This document shows, in pieces, positions 43,472-54,755 of a stretch of DNA of 64,000 nt. The translations under genes were made by a program, and so were the position numbers. The DNA comes from Chloroflexi bacterium HGW-Chloroflexi-3 (GTDB taxonomy: Bacteria; Chloroflexota; Anaerolineae; Anaerolineales; Anaerolineaceae): contig PHBX01000006.1 of the NCBI GenBank assembly GCA_002842045.1, forward strand, positions 1-64,000, given 5' to 3'. Below the pieces are notes generated by a model. It ran no database searches. It was given only the letters and a program-made list of their open reading frames with translations, and was not told where the DNA came from. Each line of letters starts with the position of its first letter. Positions within the stretch are counted from its first letter, which is position 1.

Positions 43472-43501
43472 GGGGTAAAATTTGCAGGGGTAAAATTTGC
43501 A
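43472..43501. repeat. Tandem 15-base repeat between divergent glnA and recA promoters
   Basis: GGGGTAAAATTTGCA occurs twice back to back (43472-43486 and 43487-43501), exactly between the two -35 boxes. The location suggests a protein-binding site or a recent local duplication. Confidence 0.75.
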
Positions 43502-43512
43502 AAGGTTTAAAC

Positions 43513-43541
43513 TTGACATTTGAACATTTGTACTATAAACT
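43513..43541 (+). promoter_or_regulatory. recA promoter with SOS-like box
   Basis: TTGACA (43513-43518), 17-base spacer, TAAACT (43536-43541). The spacer contains GAACATTTGTAC (43522-43533), one base away from the GAAC-N4-GTTC form of the LexA box known from Gram-positive bacteria. LexA binding there would block the promoter. Confidence 0.65.
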
Positions 43542-43608
43542 ATTATTAAATTTTTGAATACAATAATACTCAGCTATAATTTAATAAGCTTACTTTAAGG
43601 AGATACAA

Positions 43609-44703
43609 ATGGCTCGTAAGAAGAAAAATGACTTATTCTCACAAGAAGAAAATAGTTCAATGAACGAAGCACGCCGGGCTGTTTTGGACAAAGCCTTGAA
43701 TGATATTGTAAAAAGGTATGGTGAAGGATCCATCATGCGCATGGGCGAAGCAAAACATCTCAATGTTGAAGCAATTCCAACTGGATCTTTATCTTTGGAT
43801 ATTGCCCTGGGTGTTGGTGGGATTCCGAAAGCAAGAATTACTGAAATTTTCGGGCCAGAATCATCCGGAAAAACAACCTTATGCCTCCATTTGGTTGCAG
43901 AAACCCAAAAAATGGGAGGTATGACAGCATATGTGGATATGGAACATGCTCTTGACCCCATCTATGCCACTCATCTTGGAGTGGATATCGATAATTTATT
44001 AATTTCCCAGCCAGACACTGGAGAACAGGCGCTTGAGATCACAGAAACTTTGGTGCGATCCGGTGCTATCGATCTGGTAGTTGTAGATTCGGTTGCAGCA
44101 TTAGTACCTCGCAATGAAATAGATGGCGATATGGGTGATGCCACCATGGGTATGCAGGCACGTTTGATGTCCCAAGCTTTACGCAAATTATCCGGAGCCA
44201 TAAATCAAACTAAAACCGCTGTTGTGTTCACCAATCAATTAAGACAAAAAATTGGTGTTATGTTTGGAAATCCCGAAACAACTACTGGCGGAATGGCCTT
44301 AAAATTCTATGCATCCGTCCGCCTGGATATCAGACGTATTCAATCCATTAAGGTTGGATCAGAGATTGTTGGTAATCGGGTTAGGGTTAGGGTTGTTAAG
44401 AACAAAGTTGCACCTCCTTTCAAAGTAGCTGAATTTGATGTCATGTACAATGAAGGTATCTCAACCGAAGGTGATATCCTGGATCTGGCAACACAATTGG
44501 ATATTGTTACCAAAAGAGGTGCTTTCTATTCCTATGGCGATATTCGGCTGGGACAGGGTCGTGAAAATGCAAAAGAATTTCTACGACAAAATCAAGATCT
44601 TATGGATGAAATTGATAGTGCTGTCCGTGAACATGCCATGCATGGATTTGCGATAGGTGTCACATCCGAATCCGAAGAAAATTTCACAGAAGACGAAATG
44701 TAA
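43609..44703 (+). CDS. recA: Recombinase RecA
   Basis: Strand-exchange ATPase for recombination and SOS induction, 364 residues. Walker [10 protein letters not shown] is at 82-90, DMEHALDP and [13 protein letters not shown] (Walker B) follow, and the L2 loop [22 protein letters not shown] is intact. An acidic C-terminal tail ([10 protein letters not shown]) is typical. No intein or RecX gene is seen. AAGGAG precedes the ATG. Confidence 0.98.
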   Translation: MARKKKNDLFSQEENSSMNEARRAVLDKALNDIVKRYGEGSIMRMGEAKHLNVEAIPTGSLSLDIALGVGGIPKARITEIFGPESSGKTTLCLHLVAETQKMGGMTAYVDMEHALDPIYATHLGVDIDNLLISQPDTGEQALEITETLVRSGAIDLVVVDSVAALVPRNEIDGDMGDATMGMQARLMSQALRKLSGAINQTKTAVVFTNQLRQKIGVMFGNPETTTGGMALKFYASVRLDIRRIQSIKVGSEIVGNRVRVRVVKNKVAPPFKVAEFDVMYNEGISTEGDILDLATQLDIVTKRGAFYSYGDIRLGQGRENAKEFLRQNQDLMDEIDSAVREHAMHGFAIGVTSESEENFTEDEM

Positions 44704-44740
44704 TTTTTTGATTTGCATAAAAGGTGAGTCTGGTTAGTTC

Positions 44741-45280
44741 ATGGGTAAAAAATTTTTTATAATCATCAGTCTTGTAGGGATGTTATTCTTTCTATCAGGT
44801 TGTTTTCGTCCCCTGCAGGCTGATCCTATGGAGGCGGATGTTCCGGCATTTGTTCCACCCACATTAGTTCCGCCTACCCCAACCATTGAACCATTTCCTA
44901 CTCAAAGGCAAAGTTCTGATAATTCACAACCAGACGCTTGTATTGATAACCTAACATTTATCGAGGATAAAAGTATTCCAGATGGTAGTCAGGTAATTTC
45001 AGGATCAATCATTGAAAAAGAATGGGAGGTGAAGAATTCAGGCACTTGTAATTGGGGACCTGGATATACCATCCGATTAATAGGTGGACCAGCTTTAGAA
45101 GCCGCTTCACCTCAGGATCTTTTTCCGGCTCGCAGTGGTACATCCCTCACTATTAAAATTGATTTCATCGCTCCTGAAGAACCTGGTAATTACCGTAGCG
45201 CCTGGCAGGCATACAACCCTTCCGAATTGGCATTTGGTGATTCCTTTTATATTGATGTTGTAGTCAAAGCAGGCGAATAA
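44741..45280 (+). CDS. Lipoprotein with NBR1-type Ig-like domain
   Basis: A 179-residue exported lipoprotein. The signal sequence ends with FLSGC, whose Cys21 would be lipidated. After a Pro/Thr-rich spacer (FVPPTLVPPTPTIEPFPTQ) comes a single domain from about residue 65 to the end, with IEKEWEVKNSGTCNWGPGYTIRLIGG and PGNYRSAWQAYNP, typical of the NBR1 central Ig-like domain that is common in Chloroflexota surface proteins. Function is unknown; it may be an adhesion or binding module. It lies 37 bases downstream of recA with its own terminator. Confidence 0.85.
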   Translation: MGKKFFIIISLVGMLFFLSGCFRPLQADPMEADVPAFVPPTLVPPTPTIEPFPTQRQSSDNSQPDACIDNLTFIEDKSIPDGSQVISGSIIEKEWEVKNSGTCNWGPGYTIRLIGGPALEAASPQDLFPARSGTSLTIKIDFIAPEEPGNYRSAWQAYNPSELAFGDSFYIDVVVKAGE

Positions 45281-45281
45281 A

Positions 45282-45317
45282 AAAACCCATCCCGGATATT
45301 TTTCTGGGATGGGTTTT
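45282..45317. terminator. Terminator after the NBR1-like lipoprotein
   Basis: CCCATCCCGG (45286-45295) pairs with CTGGGATGGG (45304-45313), with A run before and T run after, so it serves both the lipoprotein gene and convergent ahcY. Confidence 0.9.
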
Positions 45318-45336
45318 CTCTTTAAATTATTATTTT

Positions 45337-47578
<2,242 letters not shown>

Positions 47579-47610
47579 TGTAAACTCCAAAAAAACGAAA
47601 TCACCTTGCA

Positions 47611-47640
47611 TAAAAAACGCCCTCTTGTCGGAGAGCGTAC
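47611..47640 (-). terminator. Intrinsic terminator/attenuator in the leader of the PfkB-ahcY operon
   Basis: On the minus strand an eight-pair hairpin (47638-47617, ACGCTCTC with GAGGGCGT) is followed by a T run. It lies between a likely promoter (TTTACA-N17-TAAACT, roughly 47691-47650) and the kinase gene, so some control of readthrough is likely. Confidence 0.6.
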
Positions 47641-47764
47641 CATTTAAGCCCGCCTAGTTTAACATAGTAGTAAATCTTTGTAAAGCACGCACAATAACAA
47701 TTATAAATTAAGACTGATTTTCTTTCTATTATTTGTTACAATTTAGTCTTGGTTTGGAAATCTT

Positions 47765-50188
47765 ATGAAAAAAATCTTTCTTATAACATTATTTAGTCTG
47801 TCCATCATATTAACCGGTTGTTCAGAAACATCTTCCAAAGAAGAATTGACTCAGGATGGAAATGATGCCGTAACTGAACTGGCTACTTCAACATTTACGC
47901 CTGTTCCGACTCCTACTCCTACACCAACACCCATCCCTGAAGTGAGAATTACCCTTGCTGAAAAATTCTTTTTTGAAGGTGATTATCAATCCGCAATCAT
48001 TGAACTCCAACAGGCAAAAGCGAACGCATCCGAAATAAACCTTAAAGCAGCAGCTGATATTCGTTTGGCTCAAATTTATATCTCTGAATCTCGTTTTTCA
48101 GAAGCGAACAATCTTATAAGTATTTATCTTGAGGATGAGACAATTGATAACGAACTAAAAGCCAGAGCTCATTATTTTTATGGTCTCAGCCAAGATAACC
48201 TGAATAACCCTGTTGAATCTGCACGAGGTTACTTGGGATACAGTCAATTGCTGCCAGGCAAATTGGATACCTTCATGTTAGAAAAGGCGGGAGATGTTTT
48301 CTACCGATCAAATTTGCTGGATGATGCCCTCACTTATTACAACATAGCATTGGAATCGAGCCAAACTCAGGACACTTCAAATATAAAAATAAAAGTTGGC
48401 CGAATTTATGCTGCTCAATTGGATTACACAAATGCAATCCGGATCTTTATGGAAGTGCATGATGCCAGCCCTAATGAATATGTGAGAGCTCAAATGAATT
48501 TATTGGCTGGTCAATCCTACCTGGCGTTGGGATTGCCAGAACAAGCTTATGCAAGGTTCCAGGAATCAGTCCAGAATTATCCAAAAGCTTTTGATACTCA
48601 TTCTGGTTTGGTAGCATTGGTCGATGCAGGTATTCCAGTTGATGAATTCAATCGTGGGTTGACGAATTATTATGCAGGTAGTTATGGGTTAGCCATCAAT
48701 GCTTTTCTCAGATATATGGAACAAAATCCGGAACATAATGGGAATTCTTTATATTTTACTGGTCTCTCTTATTTAAAAATGGATGACCCTGTTAACGCTA
48801 TTGTGTATTGGAATAAATTAATAAATAATTACCCGAATAACATATTTTTTGTTGATGCCTGGGAAGATATTGCCTATACTCAATGGGCTTACTTAAACCA
48901 GTATTCTACCGGCGCTCAAACCTTATTAGAATATGCGAATTCATATTCTGGAAATGAAAATGCAGCAGAAGCGATCCTCGAAGCAGGCAGAATTTATGAG
49001 AGAAATAATCAATTAACCGATGCAGCCAACACTTGGTCAGGATTAATTGATCTATATCCTCGATTAGAGATTTCCTCACAAGGGCTCTTTTTAAGTGCGC
49101 TTTCAAATTATCGTTTATCAAAATACGATCAGGCATTATCACAATTTCAAAGGTATTTATTACTTACTGGTATACCTGAACAAAAAGCATCAGCCTATTT
49201 TTGGATAGGTAAAACATATCATCGTTTAGGAGACACCCAAAAATCCACAGCTGCGTTCCTGGAAGCATCAACACAAGACCCGACTGGTTATTATTCAGAG
49301 ATGGCAAAAGAGAGATTATCGGGTGCTGCACTCCTTTCACCTTTCAATGAAGTAAATTTGGAGGTAAATCTTGAACAGGAAAGGTTAATCGCAGAAGTAT
49401 GGATGCGAAATACTTTCTCTCTTCCCCAGGATACCAATTTTATAACGCTGAGTCCATTCTTAGCCAATGAAACTTTCATCAAAGCGAACGCTTATTGGGA
49501 TTTGGGATTATATACCCAAGCTCGTAATGAATATGAAACATTAAGGATAATATACGAAAATGATCCACTGAATTTGTTTCGGTTGACCAATCATTTCATT
49601 GAAATCGGTCTTTATCGATCTGCGATTTATTCGAGCCGGCAAATTTTAGATTTGGCAAATATGGATGATTTTGCAGCAATGAATGCACCGCTCTGGTTCA
49701 ACCACATACGATTTGGGCTTTATTTCAATGAGATTGTTGAAAATGCTGCCAATGAATATAATTTTGAACCATTATTACTTTACAGTCTGATCAGACAGGA
49801 ATCCTTTTTCGAAGGATTCATTGTTTCATCTAAAGGCGCAAAAGGGTTAATGCAGATCATGCCAGCCACCGGTGATGAAATTGTCGACTTACTTAAATGG
49901 CCAACCAACTACGTAGAGAATGACCTCTATCGACCAGTTATCAATATACGCATGGGTGCCAGCTACCTATCCAGAATGCATACATATTTTGATGGTGACA
50001 TGTTTGCTGCCCTGGCAGCTTATAACGCTGGCCGTGGGAATGTATTAAAATGGCTTGAAAAGGCAGATAACGATCCGGATTTATTTTTAGAGATCATTCC
50101 TTATGAAGAGACCCGTCGCTACTTGAGAAACATCTACACTTTCTACAGAATTTATGAAACCCTTTACCCCGTAAGAACGGTTCAATAA
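47765..50188 (+). CDS. TPR-rich lytic transglycosylase lipoprotein (Slt family)
   Basis: An 807-residue lipoprotein: signal with lipobox ILTGC (Cys20), a Thr/Pro linker (FTPVPTPTPTPTPIPE), then a long superhelix of TPR-like repeats from about residue 60 to 620, and a C-terminal SLT domain. The catalytic Glu is in YSLIRQESFFEGFIVSSKGAKGLMQIMP (about residue 677), and AALAAYNAGRGNVLKWL is the second SLT motif. It cleaves peptidoglycan glycan strands. The layout resembles Slt70 but with more TPR repeats. It is monocistronic. Confidence 0.92.
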   Translation: MKKIFLITLFSLSIILTGCSETSSKEELTQDGNDAVTELATSTFTPVPTPTPTPTPIPEVRITLAEKFFFEGDYQSAIIELQQAKANASEINLKAAADIRLAQIYISESRFSEANNLISIYLEDETIDNELKARAHYFYGLSQDNLNNPVESARGYLGYSQLLPGKLDTFMLEKAGDVFYRSNLLDDALTYYNIALESSQTQDTSNIKIKVGRIYAAQLDYTNAIRIFMEVHDASPNEYVRAQMNLLAGQSYLALGLPEQAYARFQESVQNYPKAFDTHSGLVALVDAGIPVDEFNRGLTNYYAGSYGLAINAFLRYMEQNPEHNGNSLYFTGLSYLKMDDPVNAIVYWNKLINNYPNNIFFVDAWEDIAYTQWAYLNQYSTGAQTLLEYANSYSGNENAAEAILEAGRIYERNNQLTDAANTWSGLIDLYPRLEISSQGLFLSALSNYRLSKYDQALSQFQRYLLLTGIPEQKASAYFWIGKTYHRLGDTQKSTAAFLEASTQDPTGYYSEMAKERLSGAALLSPFNEVNLEVNLEQERLIAEVWMRNTFSLPQDTNFITLSPFLANETFIKANAYWDLGLYTQARNEYETLRIIYENDPLNLFRLTNHFIEIGLYRSAIYSSRQILDLANMDDFAAMNAPLWFNHIRFGLYFNEIVENAANEYNFEPLLLYSLIRQESFFEGFIVSSKGAKGLMQIMPATGDEIVDLLKWPTNYVENDLYRPVINIRMGASYLSRMHTYFDGDMFAALAAYNAGRGNVLKWLEKADNDPDLFLEIIPYEETRRYLRNIYTFYRIYETLYPVRTVQ

Positions 50189-50462
50189 TAAATTTCGTAT
50201 CTATTTAGACAGATGTTACTGCGGTTTTATTGTGTATTACTGCCAACAACCTCTGCAAATTGGGAAATATTGAGAAGCTAAAATTTTTTGATTATGGAAT
50301 TAAAATGGAGGAAATGATGCTAAAATTAAATGTGTTCAGCCACAACCATCACCCTTATAGGGTGAAATTGTTGGCAAAATATATCGGAGTGGAATTTCGA
50401 TATATAATCATATTTGTACTTTCCAAACTGATTTATCCAAATTTTTTCAAGGAGAAAAGGAC
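50189..50462 (+). other. Intergenic region before the ECF operon
   Basis: AT-rich stretch with a palindrome TCACCCT-TAT-AGGGTGA (50349-50365), a TATAAT at 50403-50408, and GGAG before the ECF start. A small open frame ends here with a four-base overlap with the next ATG, but it has no recognisable content. Confidence 0.4.
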
Positions 50463-51020
50463 ATGAGAGATATATTTAAGGTCAACACAAAGACCATCGT
50501 TGCCACCGGGTTAGGCGCAGCAATCTTCACGCTTCTATTCATGTATGTCAAGGTTCCTTCCCCTGTCCCAGAAACCAGTTTTCAGACAGCTTACGGTGTA
50601 AGTGCACTTTTCGCCACCCTGTTTGGTCCCATCGCTGGTGCACTCATTTCATTCATCGGTCACGCGCTCAGCGACGCTATTCAGTATGGATCACCTTGGT
50701 GGAGCTGGGTCATCGCCAGCGGTGTTTCAGGCTTCATCTTCGGTTTTGCCTTCAAACGAACCAAAGTTGAAGAAGGCGAATTCAAGGGTAAGGACATCAT
50801 TACTTTCAACATTATCCAGGTCATCGGCAATGTCATTGCCTGGGTTGTAATTGCCCCCTTGCTGGACATCCTCATCTATCAGGAACCGGCAAATCTGGTT
50901 TTCACCCAGGGCATCACTGCTGCCATCATGAATTCCGTCAGTGCCGGCGTGATCGGCACACTGTTGCTGGTTGCTTACGCAGCCACCCGCACCAAGAAGG
51001 GCAGCCTCAGCATGAAGTAG
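50463..51020 (+). CDS. ECF transporter substrate-binding (S) component, UPF0397-like
   Basis: Membrane S component of 185 residues and about six helices. The pattern TVVATGLGAAIFTLL, FGPIAGALISFIGHALSDAIQYGSPWWSWVIASG and LDILIYQEPANLVFTQGITAAI matches UPF0397 proteins, which pair with ECF ATPases. The ligand is not known to me. AAGGAGAAAAGG precedes the ATG. It opens an operon with the double ATPase, EcfT and a SAM hydrolase. GC content and codon choice from here to 54513 are markedly higher than in the neighbourhood. Confidence 0.88.
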   Translation: MRDIFKVNTKTIVATGLGAAIFTLLFMYVKVPSPVPETSFQTAYGVSALFATLFGPIAGALISFIGHALSDAIQYGSPWWSWVIASGVSGFIFGFAFKRTKVEEGEFKGKDIITFNIIQVIGNVIAWVVIAPLLDILIYQEPANLVFTQGITAAIMNSVSAGVIGTLLLVAYAATRTKKGSLSMK

Positions 51021-51054
51021 GGATCGCATCTTTTTTGGGCCGTTTTTGGTCAGT

Positions 51055-51097
51055 ATAAAAGCCCAGACTTTCATGCCAGCAGAGTCTGAGCTTTTTT
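51055..51097 (+). terminator. Partial terminator inside the ECF operon
   Basis: AAAAGCcCAGACT and AGTCTGaGCTTTTTT form a long hairpin with one mismatch and a T run, between the S-component and ATPase genes. It could lower expression of the downstream genes relative to the S component. Confidence 0.7.
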
Positions 51098-51109
51098 ATT
51101 CAATAATGA

Positions 51110-52825
51110 ATGCTTATGAACTCAAAACCGATCATCGAATTCACCAATTTCACATTTCAATATTTCAGCCAGGCTCAACCCACTCTGCATGATATTAACT
51201 TGAAAATATACACTGGTCAGAAGATCCTTATTGTCGGCCCCAGCGGCAGCGGCAAGAGCACTCTAGGTCACTGCCTGAATGGATTGATCCCATTTTCATA
51301 CAAAGGCGAAGTTCACGGCAGCCTGAAGATCAATGGTCGGGAAACCTCCACGCTCGATATTTTCAAGTTGTCAAAAACGATTGGCACTGTTTTGCAGGAT
51401 TCAGATGCCCAATTTGTCGGCTTGACAGTGGGAGAAGATATTGCTTTTGCCCTCGAAAATGACAACATACCCACAGATGAGATGCACCAAAGGGTGCGCA
51501 GCGTGGCACAAATGGTGGACATGCATAACTGGCTAACATCTTCCCCTTTCGAGCTTTCCGGCGGGCAGAAACAGCGTACTTCGCTGGCTGGGGTCATGAT
51601 CGACGATGTGGATATTCTGCTCTTTGACGAGCCGCTGGCCAACCTGGACCCCGCCACAGGCAAGATAGCTATCGAGATCATCGATGATATTCACAAGCAG
51701 TCCGGCAAGACGATCCTGATCATTGAACATCGTCTGGAGGATGTGCTGCATCGGGATGTCGACCGGGTGATTGTGATCAATGACGGGCGTATCATTGCTG
51801 ACATGGATGCCCATTCCCTGGTTGCTTCCGTTGTATTGCAGGAAACCGGCATCCGTGAACCATTGTATGTTACTGCACTAAAATATGCCGGGGTGCAGGT
51901 GACAGAGGCGATGCAGGCGGGGTATATTGAGACTCTCAAGAGCGAACTCTCGCGAGATGCGCTGCAAATCTGGTATAGGCGTATCCAACCAACCAGGCAA
52001 TTAAACACACGCCTGTCCATCCTGAATATGGAAAATATCTCCTTTTCCTATGACGGTCTACGCCCGGTGCTAGAGGATATCAACTTTGACATTAAGGAAG
52101 GTGAGATGGTGTCAATTGTGGGCAAGAACGGTGCAGGCAAATCCACCCTTTCTAAGCTACTGTGCGGCTTTGAAAGGGAAGACCACGGGCGCATCCTCTA
52201 TCGTGGAGAAGACATACGGACCAAGTCGATAAAGGAACGGGCAGAAATCATTGGACTGGTGATGCAGAATCCCAACCAAATGATCTCCAAACCATTGATC
52301 TTCGATGAGGTGGCGCTCGGCCTGCGTCTGCGCCAAGTACCGGAGGAGAAAATCACCGCGCGGGTAGAGAAAGTGCTCAAGGTGTGTGGTTTAGCGCCAT
52401 TCATCGAATGGCCCATCTCTGCCCTTAGCTACGGGCAGAAGAAGCGCGTCACCATTGCCTCCATTCTGGTACTTGACCCCAAGATTCTCATTCTGGACGA
52501 GCCAACTGCTGGGCAGGACTATCGTCATTACACCGAGATCATGGAATTCCTGGTGGAAATCAACAAGCTGGGTGTGACGATTATACTCATCACGCACGAC
52601 ATGCACTTGATGCTGGAATACACACCGCGTGCTATTGTGCTGGCGGACGGACGCAAGATTGCAGACACCACCGCAGCTGAAGTGCTGACTGATGCTAAAG
52701 TGATCGTCGAAGCCAACCTGAAAGAGACTTCGTTGTTTGCTCTTTCCCAAATGGCAGATGTCGAAGATGGTACGCAGTTCGTGCAGAGCTTCATCGATTA
52801 TGAGCGGAGGTTGAAGAACCGATGA
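51110..52825 (+). CDS. Duplicated ECF-type ABC transporter ATPase (EcfA-EcfA' fusion)
   Basis: A 571-residue protein with two complete ATPase halves. First half: Walker A GPSGSGKST (about 41-49), signature LSGGQKQR, Walker B ILLFDEP. Second half: GKNGAGKST (about residue 343), LSYGQKKR, ILILDEP. Such fusions replace the usual EcfA1/EcfA2 pair. The start ATG at 51110 or 51116 lacks a strong ribosome site, and expression may depend on readthrough of the preceding hairpin. It overlaps ecfT by four bases. Confidence 0.95.
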   Translation: MLMNSKPIIEFTNFTFQYFSQAQPTLHDINLKIYTGQKILIVGPSGSGKSTLGHCLNGLIPFSYKGEVHGSLKINGRETSTLDIFKLSKTIGTVLQDSDAQFVGLTVGEDIAFALENDNIPTDEMHQRVRSVAQMVDMHNWLTSSPFELSGGQKQRTSLAGVMIDDVDILLFDEPLANLDPATGKIAIEIIDDIHKQSGKTILIIEHRLEDVLHRDVDRVIVINDGRIIADMDAHSLVASVVLQETGIREPLYVTALKYAGVQVTEAMQAGYIETLKSELSRDALQIWYRRIQPTRQLNTRLSILNMENISFSYDGLRPVLEDINFDIKEGEMVSIVGKNGAGKSTLSKLLCGFEREDHGRILYRGEDIRTKSIKERAEIIGLVMQNPNQMISKPLIFDEVALGLRLRQVPEEKITARVEKVLKVCGLAPFIEWPISALSYGQKKRVTIASILVLDPKILILDEPTAGQDYRHYTEIMEFLVEINKLGVTIILITHDMHLMLEYTPRAIVLADGRKIADTTAAEVLTDAKVIVEANLKETSLFALSQMADVEDGTQFVQSFIDYERRLKNR

Positions 52826-53658
52826 ACATGAAAATGAAACTCTTCTCCTACAATCTGGCCGATACCTTCATTCACCGGCTTTCTGGTCTCACCAAGCTGA
52901 TTTGCTTCCTGTTCCTTACCTTTGCGGTGATGTATTCCTACGATATCCGCGTCATCCTGGTTGTGATGGTGTTCTCCATCCTGCTAATGCGGACAGCACA
53001 GATCCAGTTCTCTCAGGTGCGCTTGATGGTCATTTATGTGCTCATCTTCATTTTTACCAACGCAGTCATCTCGTTCTTCTTCTCGCCCGAGTTTGGTACG
53101 AGCATCTACGGCACCAGTCACGAGTTTGCCAGCGTGTTTGGCATCTCGCTGACCTTTGAGCAGTTGTTTTACCAGGTGACTAAGATATTCAAGTATGCAT
53201 CGGTCATCCCGCTGGGTATGATCTTCCTGCTCACCACCAACCCCAGCGAGTTTGCATCCTCGCTGAATGGCATCAGAGTCAATTATAAGGCTGCCGTTGC
53301 CGTGGCGTTGACATTACGTTATTTTCCGGATATTCAGCGCGATTACAAAGACATCTATTTGGCTCAGCAGGCACGCGGGCTGGAGTTGTCGCGCAAGGCT
53401 AAGTTTATTGACCGTTTCAAGAATTCCCTGCTGATCGTCATCCCGCTCATTTTTTCCACTCTTGACCGTGTAGAGGTGATCAGCAATGCCATGGATCTAC
53501 GCGGATTCTCCAAGAGCAAGACGCGAACCTGGTACATGTCACGCAATTTTTCAAGACAGGATGCCCTGGCGCTGGTTGTTTCCGGATTGATCTTTATCGC
53601 CACCGTTTTCGTGTCAATCTTTATCAATCATAGCCGTTTCTATAATCCGTTCATTTAG
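52822..53658 (+). CDS. ecfT: ECF transporter transmembrane component EcfT
   Basis: Membrane coupling protein of 278 residues with about six helices. The two cytoplasmic Ala-Arg-Gly type motifs are present: QQARGLELSRKAKF (about residue 193) and AMDLRGFSKSKTR (about 233), which contact the two ATPase halves. It sits in the operon in the usual order after the ATPases. Confidence 0.93.
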   Translation: MNMKMKLFSYNLADTFIHRLSGLTKLICFLFLTFAVMYSYDIRVILVVMVFSILLMRTAQIQFSQVRLMVIYVLIFIFTNAVISFFFSPEFGTSIYGTSHEFASVFGISLTFEQLFYQVTKIFKYASVIPLGMIFLLTTNPSEFASSLNGIRVNYKAAVAVALTLRYFPDIQRDYKDIYLAQQARGLELSRKAKFIDRFKNSLLIVIPLIFSTLDRVEVISNAMDLRGFSKSKTRTWYMSRNFSRQDALALVVSGLIFIATVFVSIFINHSRFYNPFI

Positions 53659-53670
53659 AGGAGTAACCAT

Positions 53671-54513
53671 ATGAAACCGATATTGGTATTTCAAACTGAT
53701 TTTACATATAAAGAGGGTGCAGTTTGCGCGATGTATGGCGTGGTTAAATCTGTGGACAGCGAGTTGGAAATCATCGACGGCACACATGAAATCCCCCAGT
53801 ATGATATCTGGAGTGCATCCTACCGTCTTGCCCAGTCGATGAACTTCTGGCCGCGAGGTACGATCTTTGTCTCGGTGGTGGACCCAGGTGTGGGCACAGC
53901 GCGCAAAGCATGTGTAACAAAAACGACCGGAGGCTATTTCATTGTGACCCCCGATAATGGCTCTCTGACCCATATCAAAGAATGGCAGGGCATCAGCGAG
54001 GTTCGCGAGATTGATCAGAGCGTCAACCGACTGCGAGGTAAGAACACTGATCATACCAATGTGTTCCACGGACGGGATGTGTTCTCGTATTGCGCTGCCC
54101 GTCTAGCTTCTGGTATCATCACCTATGAAGGCGTGGGACCGGCATATTCAGTGGATGAAATCATTACTTTGCCCATCCATGAGGCGGTGCTGGATGGTGG
54201 CAAGGTGCGTGGTATTTTTGAAATTGTTGATCCCAACTTTGGCAACCTGTGGACCAATATCCCCCAGGCGTTGTTCAGCGAAGCCGGTTTTGCCTACGGC
54301 GACCATTTGAAAATGACTGTCCGGCATGCTGGGGAGGTTGTCTTCCGGCAAGTAGTAGCGCATTACCAGTCGTTTGGTTTCGTGCCCAAAGGGGACTTTG
54401 TCATCTATACGAATGAGTTGATGCGGGTATCACTGGCGGTCAGCCAAGGCAGCTTTATCGAAAGAACGAAGTTTGGGTATGGCAGTGACTGGCAAGTGGA
54501 ATTTGAGAATTGA
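53671..54513 (+). CDS. SAM hydrolase / SAM hydroxide adenosyltransferase (DUF62 family)
   Basis: A 280-residue protein of the family that hydrolyses S-adenosylmethionine to adenosine and methionine, related to fluorinase and chlorinase. Conserved segments are VFQTDFTYKEGAVCAMYGVV, VVDPGVGTARKA, IVTPDNGSLTHI and VFHGRDVFSYCAARLASG. It lacks any sign of the halogenase-specific extension. Its place at the end of an ECF transporter operon is a recurrent arrangement that hints the transported ligand is linked to methionine or adenosine metabolism, but this is inference. GAGGAG precedes the ATG. Confidence 0.9.
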   Translation: MKPILVFQTDFTYKEGAVCAMYGVVKSVDSELEIIDGTHEIPQYDIWSASYRLAQSMNFWPRGTIFVSVVDPGVGTARKACVTKTTGGYFIVTPDNGSLTHIKEWQGISEVREIDQSVNRLRGKNTDHTNVFHGRDVFSYCAARLASGIITYEGVGPAYSVDEIITLPIHEAVLDGGKVRGIFEIVDPNFGNLWTNIPQALFSEAGFAYGDHLKMTVRHAGEVVFRQVVAHYQSFGFVPKGDFVIYTNELMRVSLAVSQGSFIERTKFGYGSDWQVEFEN

Positions 54514-54755
54514 GGCGGGAGATATCCTTTTCCCAGTTTCCTCGTCAGGTTTCCGGTTGATATAAAATTTGTGTAAGTACTTCTGCAAGTTAAAATTAAT
54601 TTGTACGAGCAGGGTGTTTCAGGATCAACCACAGCAATATGAAGAGATAGCTTTTCATCTTATATCAGGAGATTGGGTGGCGGTACCAATCAAATATTTC
54701 AGCCAATCAAGGAACTATAGATGATAGATAAAGATTCCCGAAGGAACCCTTTTTT

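Noticed and set aside
50230..50466. Small open frame of 54-78 residues before the ECF operon
   Set aside because: It has no recognisable motif, odd composition, and its overlap with the S-component ATG could be chance. It contains the palindrome, which suggests regulatory DNA.
54514..54755. Possible gene or RNA between the SAM hydrolase and pdhC
   Set aside because: No open frame or stable hairpin of note; only a weak TTCC-CGAA-GGAA stem next to a T run was seen.
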